Shown here one piece after another: positions 44,227 to 53,900 of a stretch of 64,000 nucleotides of DNA; the stretch's first letter is position 1, and each line of letters begins with the position of its first letter. The notes beneath the pieces were generated by a model, which worked only from the letters and a program-made list of their open reading frames with translations, did no database searches and was not told where the DNA came from. This DNA comes from HGM04593 sp045591315. Lineage in GTDB: Bacteria; Bacteroidota; Bacteroidia; Bacteroidales; Bacteroidaceae. Location: positions 62,001 through 126,000 of the forward strand of contig JAZNSN010000026.1 in assembly GCA_045591315.1 (NCBI GenBank), in the 5' to 3' direction. A program made the position numbers and the translations under genes.

Positions 44227-45234
44227 TCAGATAATTTCCGGGAACTCTATTAGGCTTGTTTCAATAGGAATAATATGGGCTTTTGCACGGTTATGCCCCG
44301 GTATGTAGTTCTTGGCAAGCTCGTAGTTGAGTTTGCTCATAAAACTTTTTCTTATTAAGGAGAGGTTCCGATGCAACTGATTTTCCATCGGGTTTGTGAC
44401 ACCTTTGAATACCCTTTCTATTACACTAGGGTTCTTCCGTCCCGAAATTGTGCGGTATATATCCTTCAGTTCTGTTTCATAATTCTGTATATCCTTCAAG
44501 ACTATCCCTTCTGGGTGGCTTAGGAAAAGTATGTACAGAGCCTTTGGCAACGGTTCCAACTTTATTGTTATCTGTGGGTATAAAGGTAATGATATGTTGA
44601 AGTTGTTGTCGAAACGTATAGGGCTGATGGTTGTGCATCGTTCGTTGCATATGCTTTTTGCAAGCAGATCATTGCCAAGAAATTCTCCGTCACTCCAATC
44701 TCTGTTGTACGGGTCGGACTCTTCTGTTTCGGGCAACTTGTATCGTAATCCGCTTAAGGAGAAATTGCTTTCAAAGCACTCTTTCTTTATTACGGAGCAT
44801 ACAGCCTCGTCAAGAAAACGGAACAGCAACTCCTTGTAGTCGCATTTCTCCCCGTCGAATCCATCTTCGCACAGAATATCGGCAATGCAATTCCCGTCTT
44901 TGTCAATGCTTGTGCCAATAATGAAATAGAGCTTGCTGCATAGGTTCTTCCTACTGCTCTTTCTGAACTCCGCAGTACGTGCATCCAACTCCTCTTTTGT
45001 CAGCGTGGGGTATTGGCGTAACAGGAGGTTCTTTATCGAACGTCTTCCGAACAGGGCTGTAGAGGTTGTCTCAAAGGCATTAAGGCGTACCCCGCGCTGT
45101 GACATGTAGGATTTGATGTATCCCATGTGACCATGTATGTAGCGGTTTATGTTCCTGCTCCTTTTGCCTTCGACAAAGTAGAGGGAGACGGCAGTGCCTT
45201 TGTAGGCATTCGATGTTTCGCTGTATCTTCTCAT
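44227..45234 (-). CDS. Uncharacterised protein with a C-terminal Bacteroidales-specific domain
   Basis: 335 residues; not recognised as a named family. The N-terminal part (about 1-110) is basic (VEGKRSRNINRYIHGHMGY, RRSIKNLLLRQYP). The middle is acidic. The C-terminal 110 residues (LEPLPKALYILFLSHPEGI, LKDIQNYETELKDIYRTI, MENQLHRNLSLIRKSFMSKL, LAKNYIPGHNR) resemble a domain that recurs in Bacteroidales proteins of unknown role and looks like a winged helix. No signal peptide and no membrane segment, so it is probably cytoplasmic. It is monocistronic, divergent from menA. A DNA-binding or signalling role is a guess. Confidence 0.7.
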   Translation of the reverse strand: MRRYSETSNAYKGTAVSLYFVEGKRSRNINRYIHGHMGYIKSYMSQRGVRLNAFETTSTALFGRRSIKNLLLRQYPTLTKEELDARTAEFRKSSRKNLCSKLYFIIGTSIDKDGNCIADILCEDGFDGEKCDYKELLFRFLDEAVCSVIKKECFESNFSLSGLRYKLPETEESDPYNRDWSDGEFLGNDLLAKSICNERCTTISPIRFDNNFNISLPLYPQITIKLEPLPKALYILFLSHPEGIVLKDIQNYETELKDIYRTISGRKNPSVIERVFKGVTNPMENQLHRNLSLIRKSFMSKLNYELAKNYIPGHNRAKAHIIPIETSLIEFPEII

Positions 45235-45244
45235 AAATCAAAAG

Positions 45245-45252
45245 CGAAAATA
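45245..45252 (-). promoter_or_regulatory. Candidate -7 element of the uncharacterised gene
   Basis: TATTTTCG on the minus strand, 11 bases before the ATG, suggesting a very short leader. Confidence 0.4.
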
Positions 45253-45262
45253 TGAAAATATG

Positions 45263-45295
45263 TTGGAATATAAAAGCGGAGATTGCTTATCTTTG
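45263..45295 (+). promoter_or_regulatory. Promoter of menA
   Basis: TTG (45263-45265), 22 bases, then TATCTTTG (45288-45295), 27 bases before the ATG. Confidence 0.6.
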
Positions 45296-45321
45296 CCATA
45301 TATTAGAGCTATACCTATCTT

Positions 45322-46218
45322 ATGGAAAGAAAAAGACATACATTCAAGGAATGGTTCCTTGCAACCCGTCCTTGGTCATTTCCGGCATCCTCAATGCCTG
45401 TTGCCGTTACATTGGCATTCCTGTACTGGAGAGGTTTTGAGGTCAATTGGCCGGTCGGCCTATGGACACTTTTGAGCGTAATTCTCTTCCATGCTGCAGG
45501 AAACACCTGGAGCGACTATTCCGATTTCAAGCGGGGTGTTGACCGTGAAGATACCATAGGCGGAATGTCAATCACTAGCGGTGAATTTCTCCCCAGTGAA
45601 ATAAAGTGCCTTTCGCTTCTGCTGCTTGCGGTCGCTGCAGTGTCGGGCTTGTCGCTTATGCTGGCTACTGGCTTGCCGACCCTTTATCTTGGATTGGCCG
45701 GTATAGCTCTGACAATGATGTATCCGTTCTTCAAGTATCATGCAATGGGTGATATTGACATATTCCTTACATACTCTCTGTTGCCGGTTTTGGGCACATC
45801 CTATGTCGCGACAGGAGCATTTGTCATGGATGTGCTTTGGCTTGTCCTGCCTATAGGCCTTATAACTGTGGGCATACTTCATATAAACAACACCCGCGAC
45901 ATCGAGCATGACAAGCGTGCCGGAATACATACCTTTGCGATGCTCGCCGGCAAGCGTGCATCGGCGTTTATATACTGCATGGAAGTGACAGTACCTTTCG
46001 TATGGGTGGCAATCTGTATAATATACAATTCCATGCCGTTGTGGTCGCTGATTGTCCTCTTGGCATTGAAACCTGCCATAGACAACTCGCGCAAGGCACT
46101 CCTGTTCCCAAAAGAGGGCATGCAGGCTGTCGTAGGAGTTGACGAGGCTACCGCCAAACTGCAGCTGATGTTCAGTCTTTTGCTTGTAGTATCATTCTTT
46201 ATAGCATCTTTGGTATGA
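45322..46218 (+). CDS. menA: 1,4-dihydroxy-2-naphthoate polyprenyltransferase
   Basis: 298 residues with about eight membrane helices. UbiA-family motif GNTWSDYSDFKRGVDRED (about 56-73) binds the prenyl diphosphate through Mg2+, and the second Asp motif is in NNTRDIEHDKRAG (about 191-203). The N-terminal WFLATRPWSFPAS is typical of MenA. It prenylates DHNA to make demethylmenaquinone in the membrane. The downstream CPBP gene overlaps by four bases, so the two are translationally coupled. Confidence 0.93.
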   Translation: MERKRHTFKEWFLATRPWSFPASSMPVAVTLAFLYWRGFEVNWPVGLWTLLSVILFHAAGNTWSDYSDFKRGVDREDTIGGMSITSGEFLPSEIKCLSLLLLAVAAVSGLSLMLATGLPTLYLGLAGIALTMMYPFFKYHAMGDIDIFLTYSLLPVLGTSYVATGAFVMDVLWLVLPIGLITVGILHINNTRDIEHDKRAGIHTFAMLAGKRASAFIYCMEVTVPFVWVAICIIYNSMPLWSLIVLLALKPAIDNSRKALLFPKEGMQAVVGVDEATAKLQLMFSLLLVVSFFIASLV

Positions 46219-46832
46219 GGAAGGTTCTGTTGACAATAGCGGTTGCAGCAATTCTTTGGGCTGTAATGTTTACTCCCTGGACTGCACCGCATGTGAATTT
46301 CTGGTGGGCGATGACTGCTTCGGCATGTGTGCTTTCGCTCATGGCAACCCATTTTGCTCCGGGCTGGTGGAGGAGTGTCAAGATAACGCCTCGCGAGGTC
46401 GTTCTCGGAGTCGCTATTGCTGCAGCATTGTGGGGAGTCTTCTGGGTAGGTGACAAGCTTTCGCAGCTGATGTTTGACTTTGCACGTCCGCAGGTCGATA
46501 CTATATACGGAATGAAAGAGGGTGAATCGCCCTGGCTGCTCACGGCATTAATGCTTTTCCTTATAGGCCCGGCCGAGGAAATCTATTGGCGAGGATATGT
46601 GCAGAAGAGCCTTTCGGCAAGGTGGAATCCGAATATAGGCTTTGCAGTCACTACGCTTATATATGCTCTGGTGCATGCAAGTTCGTTCAATTTCATGCTT
46701 GTCATGGCTGCTCTTGTGGCAGGCTTGGTATGGGGTTTGCTCTACCGTTTCTTCCCTGAGCATTTTGCAGCGATAATAATATCGCATGCAGTATGGGATG
46801 TGGCAGTTTTTATCTGGTTCCCGATAATGTAA
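46215..46832 (+). CDS. CPBP-family intramembrane metalloprotease (Abi-like)
   Basis: 205 residues with five or six membrane helices. CPBP motifs are present: the paired glutamates in GPAEEIYWRGYVQ (about 116-128), a His in YALVHASSFN (about 154) and a second His in ISHAVWDV (about 193). The family includes Rce1-type proteases, and members near bacteriocin genes give immunity. Here it is fused in translation to menA by an ATGA overlap. The substrate is unknown. Confidence 0.88.
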   Translation: MRKVLLTIAVAAILWAVMFTPWTAPHVNFWWAMTASACVLSLMATHFAPGWWRSVKITPREVVLGVAIAAALWGVFWVGDKLSQLMFDFARPQVDTIYGMKEGESPWLLTALMLFLIGPAEEIYWRGYVQKSLSARWNPNIGFAVTTLIYALVHASSFNFMLVMAALVAGLVWGLLYRFFPEHFAAIIISHAVWDVAVFIWFPIM

Positions 46833-46888
46833 GAGGCCAAATGCCTGTTTACAGAAAATAACAAACAAAAAGATATTTATTTGGATAT

Positions 46889-48256
46889 ATGGCAAAGGAT
46901 AAGACAATCTTCTTGTGCAACGAATGCGGTTATGAGTCGCCTAAATGGGCAGGCAAGTGCCCGTCGTGCGGTGCATGGAACAGCTTTGTAGAAAAGGTTG
47001 TACGCAATACTCCTGCTTCACGTACCGCATCTGCAGGCGGCAATGCCTTGCAGTCGCAACCGGTGCTTATCGATGATGTCGCAGCTGATGCGCTTCCTCG
47101 TATAGACATGGGTGACGGTGAACTGAACCGTGTGCTTGGCGGAGGACTTGTGCCAGGTTCGCTTGTGCTGTTGGGTGGTGAACCCGGAATAGGCAAATCG
47201 ACACTTGTACTGCAGACGATACTCGGACTGCCGGCGCGTAAGGTGCTTTATGTGTCGGGCGAGGAGAGTGTGCAGCAGATAAAGCTTCGTGCCGACAGAA
47301 TACCTCACAAGGCCGGGAACTGCCATATAGTGTGCGAAACTTCGCTCGAAACGGTCTTTACTCATATAAAGAACATATCGCCTGAACTTCTTGTGATAGA
47401 CTCGATACAGACAATGTGCAGCGAGGCGGTCGATTCTTCCCCCGGCAGCATGTCGCAGGTGCGCGAGTGCACTGCCATGCTGCTGAAGTTTGCCAAGGAG
47501 AACAATGTGCCGGTGATTCTCATCGGGCATATAACAAAAGACGGAGCAATAGCCGGCCCAAAGATTCTTGAGCATATTGTCGATGTCGTAATACAGTTCG
47601 AGGGTGACCAGCACTATCTCTACCGCGTGTTGCGTTCTATAAAAAACCGTTTCGGAAGTACAGCCGAACTGGGTATATACGAAATGCGGCGTGAGGGGCT
47701 GCGTCAGGTTACAAACCCGTCGGAACTTTTGCTGAGCGACCGCCACAAAGGAATGAGCGGTGTTGCCATAGCTTCTGCAATAGAGGGTGTGAGCCCCTTC
47801 CTTATTGAGGCTCAGGCACTGGTCAGCAGTGCGGCATACGGCACTCCACAGCGTTCGGCAACAGGCTTTGACATACGTCGAATGAACATGCTTCTCGCAG
47901 TTCTTGAGAAACGTGTCGGCTTCAAGCTCGCACAGAAGGACGTATATCTCAACATTGCAGGAGGCTTGCGTGTGAATGATCCGGCAATAGATCTTTCGGT
48001 TATAAGTGCAATTCTTTCGAGCAATATGGACGTGGAGATTGAGCCTACAATATGCATGTCGGGTGAAGTAGGCCTTTCGGGCGAGATACGTCCCGTCAAC
48101 CGCATTGAGCAGCGTATAGCCGAAGCTGCAAAACTCGGCTTCAAGCAGATAATAGTTCCTAAGAGCAATATAAAACGTCTCGATACCTCCCGCTTCGGGA
48201 TTGAGGTATTGCCGGTGAATAAGGTGGAAGAGGCGTTCCGCTTAATATTCGGATAA
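46889..48256 (+). CDS. radA: DNA repair protein RadA
   Basis: 455 residues. N-terminal zinc finger CNECGYESPKWAGKCPSCG (about 10-28) written here as its four Cys motif, Walker A GGEPGIGKST (about 95-104), the KNRFG motif (about 252), and a C-terminal Lon-like domain (about 290-455). It is a RecA-like helicase that extends recombination branches. It is followed two bases later by a flavoprotein gene, so the two form an operon. Confidence 0.95.
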   Translation: MAKDKTIFLCNECGYESPKWAGKCPSCGAWNSFVEKVVRNTPASRTASAGGNALQSQPVLIDDVAADALPRIDMGDGELNRVLGGGLVPGSLVLLGGEPGIGKSTLVLQTILGLPARKVLYVSGEESVQQIKLRADRIPHKAGNCHIVCETSLETVFTHIKNISPELLVIDSIQTMCSEAVDSSPGSMSQVRECTAMLLKFAKENNVPVILIGHITKDGAIAGPKILEHIVDVVIQFEGDQHYLYRVLRSIKNRFGSTAELGIYEMRREGLRQVTNPSELLLSDRHKGMSGVAIASAIEGVSPFLIEAQALVSSAAYGTPQRSATGFDIRRMNMLLAVLEKRVGFKLAQKDVYLNIAGGLRVNDPAIDLSVISAILSSNMDVEIEPTICMSGEVGLSGEIRPVNRIEQRIAEAAKLGFKQIIVPKSNIKRLDTSRFGIEVLPVNKVEEAFRLIFG

Positions 48257-48257
48257 G

Positions 48258-49856
48258 ATGATACATGAATTTCAGATAAGAGTGCAGCCGCACGAGGTTG
48301 CCAACGAGCAATCGCTTATGCGTTACATTGCGCATGAAAAGGGTATGGATGTGCGCACGATAAGTGCAGTGCGTGTATTGCGCCGCAGCATCGATGCACG
48401 TCAGCGTGTCATATACATAAATCTTTCAGTGCGTGTCTTTGTCAATGAGATTCCATCGGAGGAAGAATATGTCAGCCGCAATTACGGGAATGTCGAAGGC
48501 AAGCCGGCTGTGGTTGTTGTAGGCGCAGGTCCTGCCGGGCTTTTTGCAGCCTTGAAGCTTATAGAGAACGGCTTGCGCCCCATTGTCGTGGAGCGAGGGC
48601 GTGATGTGCGCACCCGCAAGGTTGACCTGGCATCCATTGCACGTACACACAAGGTGAATCCCGAATCGAACTACTGTTTCGGTGAGGGTGGGGCAGGTGC
48701 ATACTCCGACGGCAAGCTATATACCCGAAGCAAGAAACGCGGCAGCATCGAGGGTGTCCTAAATGTCTTCTGCCAGCATGGTGCAAGCCCTACGATACTG
48801 GCCGATGCGCATCCACATATAGGAACAGACAAGCTCCCTCGTGTCATTGAGAATATCCGCAACAGGATAATAGAGTGTGGCGGAGAGGTCCGTTTCGAGA
48901 CACGTATGGAAGAACTGCTTGTGAGGAACGGACGCATAGAGGGAGTTCGCACCGACAAAGGCGAAATTCTCGCCCCTGCCGTTATTCTCGCTACAGGACA
49001 TTCGGCAAAGGATGTTTATCGTTGGCTGCATAGCCACGATATTGCCATTGAAGCAAAAGGTTTCGCGGTGGGAGTGCGTCTTGAACACCCGTCTGAACTT
49101 ATAGACTGTATTCAGTACCATTCTCCCAAGGGCCGTGGCAAATATCTGCCTGCAGCGGAATACAGCTTCACGACTCAGGTCGATGGCAGGGGGGTATATA
49201 GCTTCTGCATGTGTCCCGGCGGTGTTGTCATTCCGTCGGCCTCATCATCGAAGGAACTTCTTGTAAACGGCATGTCTCCTTCGCACAGAGGCGGTGCATG
49301 GAGCAATTCGGGAATGGTAGTTCAGGTGAATCCCGAAGATGTGCTTTTGCCCGACATGCAAATCGACTGCGAGGATATTGAGGCTGTTTCTCCCGGTTCT
49401 CCGTTGCGTGTAATGAATTTTCAGGAGCGTCTCGAACGCCTTTGCTGGGTAATGGGCAACCATAGGCAGACAGCACCTGCGCAGCGCATGACCGACTTTG
49501 TGCGTGGCAAGCTGAGCTACGACCTTCCGCGCAGTTCCTATGCTCCGGGGCTCATCTCGTCTCCGCTTCACTTCTGGCTACCCAAGTTCGTTTCGAACCG
49601 TCTTAAGCAGGGCTTTGAACATTTCGGGCGCACTTCACGCGGTTTTCTTACAAGCGAGGCCACGATGATAGGCGTAGAGACACGCACCTCTTCACCGGTA
49701 CGTATATTACGCGACAATGAAACCCTGCAGCATGTAGGGATAGAGGGACTCTTCCCCTGCGGCGAGGGTGCCGGATATGCCGGCGGTATCGTGTCGGCAG
49801 CTGTCGATGGCGAGCGTTGTGCCCAGTCGGCATGCGACTATATCAACCGTTGCTGA
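48258..49856 (+). CDS. Uncharacterised FAD-dependent dehydrogenase (COG2509 type)
   Basis: 532 residues. A small N-terminal domain (about 1-85) precedes an FAD-binding Rossmann motif VVVVGAGPAGLFAALKL (about 93-109) and the ERGRDV acidic end of the fold. Later blocks include NPESNYCFGEGGAGAYSDGK (about 135-154), and a C-terminal GEGAGYAGGIVSAAVDG that closes the FAD site. The family is widely conserved but its substrate is unknown. It is co-transcribed with radA and ends at a strong bidirectional terminator. Confidence 0.88.
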   Translation: MIHEFQIRVQPHEVANEQSLMRYIAHEKGMDVRTISAVRVLRRSIDARQRVIYINLSVRVFVNEIPSEEEYVSRNYGNVEGKPAVVVVGAGPAGLFAALKLIENGLRPIVVERGRDVRTRKVDLASIARTHKVNPESNYCFGEGGAGAYSDGKLYTRSKKRGSIEGVLNVFCQHGASPTILADAHPHIGTDKLPRVIENIRNRIIECGGEVRFETRMEELLVRNGRIEGVRTDKGEILAPAVILATGHSAKDVYRWLHSHDIAIEAKGFAVGVRLEHPSELIDCIQYHSPKGRGKYLPAAEYSFTTQVDGRGVYSFCMCPGGVVIPSASSSKELLVNGMSPSHRGGAWSNSGMVVQVNPEDVLLPDMQIDCEDIEAVSPGSPLRVMNFQERLERLCWVMGNHRQTAPAQRMTDFVRGKLSYDLPRSSYAPGLISSPLHFWLPKFVSNRLKQGFEHFGRTSRGFLTSEATMIGVETRTSSPVRILRDNETLQHVGIEGLFPCGEGAGYAGGIVSAAVDGERCAQSACDYINRC

Positions 49857-49870
49857 GACAATACAGATGC

Positions 49871-49915
49871 ATAAGAATAGCAGAGAGTGCACCGTGCACT
49901 CTCTGCTATTCTTAT
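49871..49915. terminator. Bidirectional terminator between the flavoprotein gene and manA
   Basis: A 22-bp perfect inverted repeat (49871-49892 with 49894-49915) lies between convergent genes. Confidence 0.85.
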
Positions 49916-49926
49916 GGTATGCCGGA

Positions 49927-50895
49927 TTATTCCAATATCCAGCTGCTCAGTATCTCCATTTCACACTCCGGAACAATTTCCAATCCGGTTTCAGTTGCCG
50001 GGACCAGGATGCTTTCGCCTTGTCGTATGGCAACACTGTTCCCGTCGCTTCCGGTAACGGTTCCGTAGCCCTTGGTGCATATAAGAATCACGAATGAGTC
50101 GAGCTCTGCAAGCTCCATTCCGTATGGTTTTGTAAGCTTCAGGAGCGATGTCGTGAAGTATCGGCACGACACAAGCTGTGTCTGCGTGTCGGGCTGTGCA
50201 TCGTAGTATGTGCGGTAGTCGGGCAGTACAGTGTAGTCTATTGCCGCCTTGCTCATTTCGGTATGCAGTTCACGAGGGTTGCCGTTGTCGTCGCATCGGT
50301 TGAAATCGTATATGCGGTATGTTATGTTCGATGTCTGCTGTATCTCGGCAATGAACGCACCGGCACCTATGGAGTGAATACGTCCTGCCGGCAAGAAGAA
50401 TACGTCACCGGCATGTATGTCATACTCCTGCAACAGGTCGGTTATGGTGTTGTCGGCGATGCTCTGCTCATACTCGTCGGGAGTAACCTGTTTGGCGAAG
50501 CCCGAACGTAAGCGGGAACCTGGGTCGGCATCAACGACATACCACATCTCGGTCTTTCCCTTTGACTGGTGACGCTCCCATGCAAGCTTGTCATTGGGGT
50601 GCACCTGTATCGATAGGTCCTGACGTGCGTCAATGAACTTTATAAGGAGAGGGAACTCTTTCCCGAATCTCTCGTAATTGCTCTTGCCTAGCAGCAAAGC
50701 CTTGTCGCGTGCTATGAGCTCAGGCAGGCTCATGCCTGCATCCGGGCCCTCAGCAACGATCGATTCGTTATCCTTTACTCCAGAAATCTCCCAGCTTTCG
50801 CCTACCGATTTCTTTTCCGAATCAATGCCTTTGTAAGGGATGAGCTTTTCACCTCCCCATAGCATCGACTTTAGAATTGGCTTGAATTTATACAT
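49927..50895 (-). CDS. manA: Mannose-6-phosphate isomerase class I
   Basis: 322 residues, the short bacterial type I form. Cupin zinc ligands are in IQVHPNDKLAW (about 98) and KTEMWYV (about 115), and PAGRIHSIGAGAFIAEIQQ (about 169) gives the third. It interconverts mannose 6-phosphate and fructose 6-phosphate. It starts 18 bases after the C1 peptidase stop on the same strand, so it appears to be the last gene of an operon with a hexosaminidase and a peptidase. That fits use of glycoprotein sugars. Confidence 0.93.
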   Translation of the reverse strand: MYKFKPILKSMLWGGEKLIPYKGIDSEKKSVGESWEISGVKDNESIVAEGPDAGMSLPELIARDKALLLGKSNYERFGKEFPLLIKFIDARQDLSIQVHPNDKLAWERHQSKGKTEMWYVVDADPGSRLRSGFAKQVTPDEYEQSIADNTITDLLQEYDIHAGDVFFLPAGRIHSIGAGAFIAEIQQTSNITYRIYDFNRCDDNGNPRELHTEMSKAAIDYTVLPDYRTYYDAQPDTQTQLVSCRYFTTSLLKLTKPYGMELAELDSFVILICTKGYGTVTGSDGNSVAIRQGESILVPATETGLEIVPECEMEILSSWILE

Positions 50896-50912
50896 GATTG
50901 AAGTCTGTTTTG

Positions 50913-53900
50913 TTATTTTGCAATGAATTTCTTGCCGTTCTTTATGTAAATCCTTCCCTTTTCGGGGTAGAGTACCTTGCGTCCTTGCAGGTCATAGAGA
51001 GCATTGTCGCCATTGTTCTCTACAATTTCGGTAATGCAATCTATTGAAGTTGCATTCTCATAGTTCGCATCGAGATATTCGGTATTTCCACGTTCAAGCG
51101 TGAACTTCTTTATAACCATACAGTTCATGCCGTCGAGGTTTACAAGAAGACCGAGCGATACTTCTGTCTCCTCTTTAAGGGTGAATCTTACACTGTTCGA
51201 CATAGTATTCTCTTTGTCCTGCATGTTTGTGTATGCAAGCGCATTGGAAATATCTGCTGTGTTGGGCAGCCCTGCACCTTCATCGACAACAAGGTAGCTG
51301 TTTCCGCACTGCCCCTCCCACTTTTCATGGTAATCGGCAGTGAATTTGTAGCTGCCGGCTGGCAAGGTGATGGTCTGGTATGCCTTGTGGTCTGTGAGTG
51401 TTCCGAATCCGTCCCATCCCGATGTGAATGTCATGCAGTTGTTCTTGTTTCCATCGACATGCGCACCGGTTGTTACGTCACCCGAAACAGGTGCGTTTTC
51501 CAATATCCAGTACTTGATTGCGTAGAAACGCTTGGTTGTGCTGTTCGGGTTGATAATCCTGCCGTTGTCGATAATGAACGCTTGCTGGTAGTTCTTAAGG
51601 TAGGTGCTTGTAACATCACCGTCTGATGATACAGGCTCGGTGTTGAGGCAGAAAACACCTCTGGAGAGTCCCCATGCATCGCCGTCGGGGCCGAATCCGC
51701 TACGTACACCGTCATGCCCGTTTCCTGTACGGTCAATCACGTCGCCTCCAGACTGGTTGAAGTCGTAATAGAGCATGAGGTCGCTGTATGCGGCAGGGTT
51801 CTCTATCGGCGCGTTGCACACTGCCAGCAGGGCATCATCCTTAACAACACTGCTCCAGACACGGAACTCGTCAATCTGTCCGTTCATGTTTGCTCCATCG
51901 TAGCCGATAGCAATCGAGCTGAGAGATGGTATGTATGCATTGGTTGAAACGTAGCTTGTCGAGAAGTACTTGCCGTCGCGGTAGTAATCGACAAAGCCGT
52001 TGTCGAGTATTGCTGCATAGTGGTGCCATTCGTTTGCAATCACATATCCGGGCTGGCTTTTGCCGGCATAGTTGTTTGCATAGAGTGACATTATGCCCTG
52101 AGCATCGGTGTTGATGAGGAATGTAGCCTCGCTTTGTCCTATACCCAAACATCTCTCTGTGAGTTGTGTCGGGCGCATCCACCATTCAACCGTAAGCACG
52201 TTTCTTTGTCCTGTAGAGAAAGGTGCTGTTACCTTGGCATTTCCGCCGAAGCTCAGACCGTTCTTGCTGTCGGCATTGCACACTATTATTGCGCGCTCAC
52301 GTGTTGTCGTTCCCGAACCGATTTCGTTCCGTACGTTAAGTGTTACATTATATACTCCGCATACTGCAGGTGTAAGGCTGCTGTGCTGGCCGTTGATGAC
52401 ATATGTCTTGGCCTCGTTCTCTACAACCCATTCCCATTCTGTCGGGTGGAACTTGGATACGTCCTTCAAGTAGGTCTTCTCTCCCTTGAGAATGACGCCC
52501 GGAGTAATCTCGAATGCAGCGACAGGCTCCGATTCAAGCACTGTCACCTCAACAGTGTAAGTGACGCTGTGTCCGGTCAGAGTCGTGACTTTCAGAGTTA
52601 CTGTCTGTTTGCCGGTATCGTTGAATACGGCACTGCCGTGAAGACCATAGACTTTTTCCTCCTCTGCACCGGTGATTGTCCATTCGTACATCTGTCCGAA
52701 TATGGGGTTATCTACAATGAACGATATCTTCTCGCCCATAATAATCGGGTCCTTGCTTACATGGAATGTAGCATCGGCCTCCTTTTCAGGAAGCACGTTT
52801 ATTGTCACTTCACTGGTGACGCTGTTGCCGTTGCTGTCTTCTGCTACAAGCACCACCTTCTGCTCGCCAGCACTCTTGAATGTTACAGTAGGCTCAAGCA
52901 CGGCGACATTGCTCATCCCGGCATCCTCAATGGTCCATTTGAGAACCGATGCGGCATCGCTGTATGTGGCCGACAGCTTTACCGGCATGCCGGCATATAC
53001 ATCACTGCTGACAGCATTGATGCTTGCTGTAAGTGTACTTGTCGGGTTAGTGAGTGAAACCGTGCTAGTTGTCGCCTCATAATTGTTGTTGAGTATTTCG
53101 GCATGGTTGCCGCTGATGTACTCGCGCATCATCTGTTTGCCGTCAACAGTTACAAGGTCGCCTTTGTAATATGCAATAAGGCCGTCAGGCTTTACGCAAC
53201 CCGAATACTGGAATTTTCTTCCGTTGCGTACTTCGGCTATCGGGCGCGCTCTGTTCCATATACGTATCTCGTCGATGCAAGCATCAGTATATGCGTTGTT
53301 GTAAGAACCGACATCGGCAGTAAAGACAAGATCTCCGAATCCGCCTATTCCGCTATACATATTTGATGTTATAGAGCCTCGGTTCTGTCCGTCAATGTAT
53401 ATTGTCATCTTGTTGCTTTGTACGGTAACTGCAACATGGCTCCATGTACCCACTCTCAGATAGCTGGATGTTGTCTTACGGTTATTGGTGTCCCAGCCGG
53501 CAGTGAAGCTGCCGTCAGCATCGGCGTGCATCATGAATGTGCCCCAACCCGGTCCTGCACTCTGGTTCCAAGATACAAGAGAGTTCGGCTTTATATAGAA
53601 CTCAATAGTCGCATTCTCATATTTTGTGCTGAAGATGTCAGGGATTCTCAGTCCTGATTTCTTGAGATTGACAGAAACATTGTTTGTCTCAAAGGCAATA
53701 GGAGCGGCAATGTTCTGCTTCTGCGACTCGAATCCTCCTTCATAAAGTGCGCTTATGCTGAATATGCCGTCGATGTTTGTTGAAGCAATATAATGGCTCA
53801 GTATGTTTGGCCCTACTTCTGCAATCTTTACATTGTTCTGGTAAATGATATACTTCTCTATCTTGTTTGTAGATGGCAGCGGTGCACTCCATTTGAGCGT

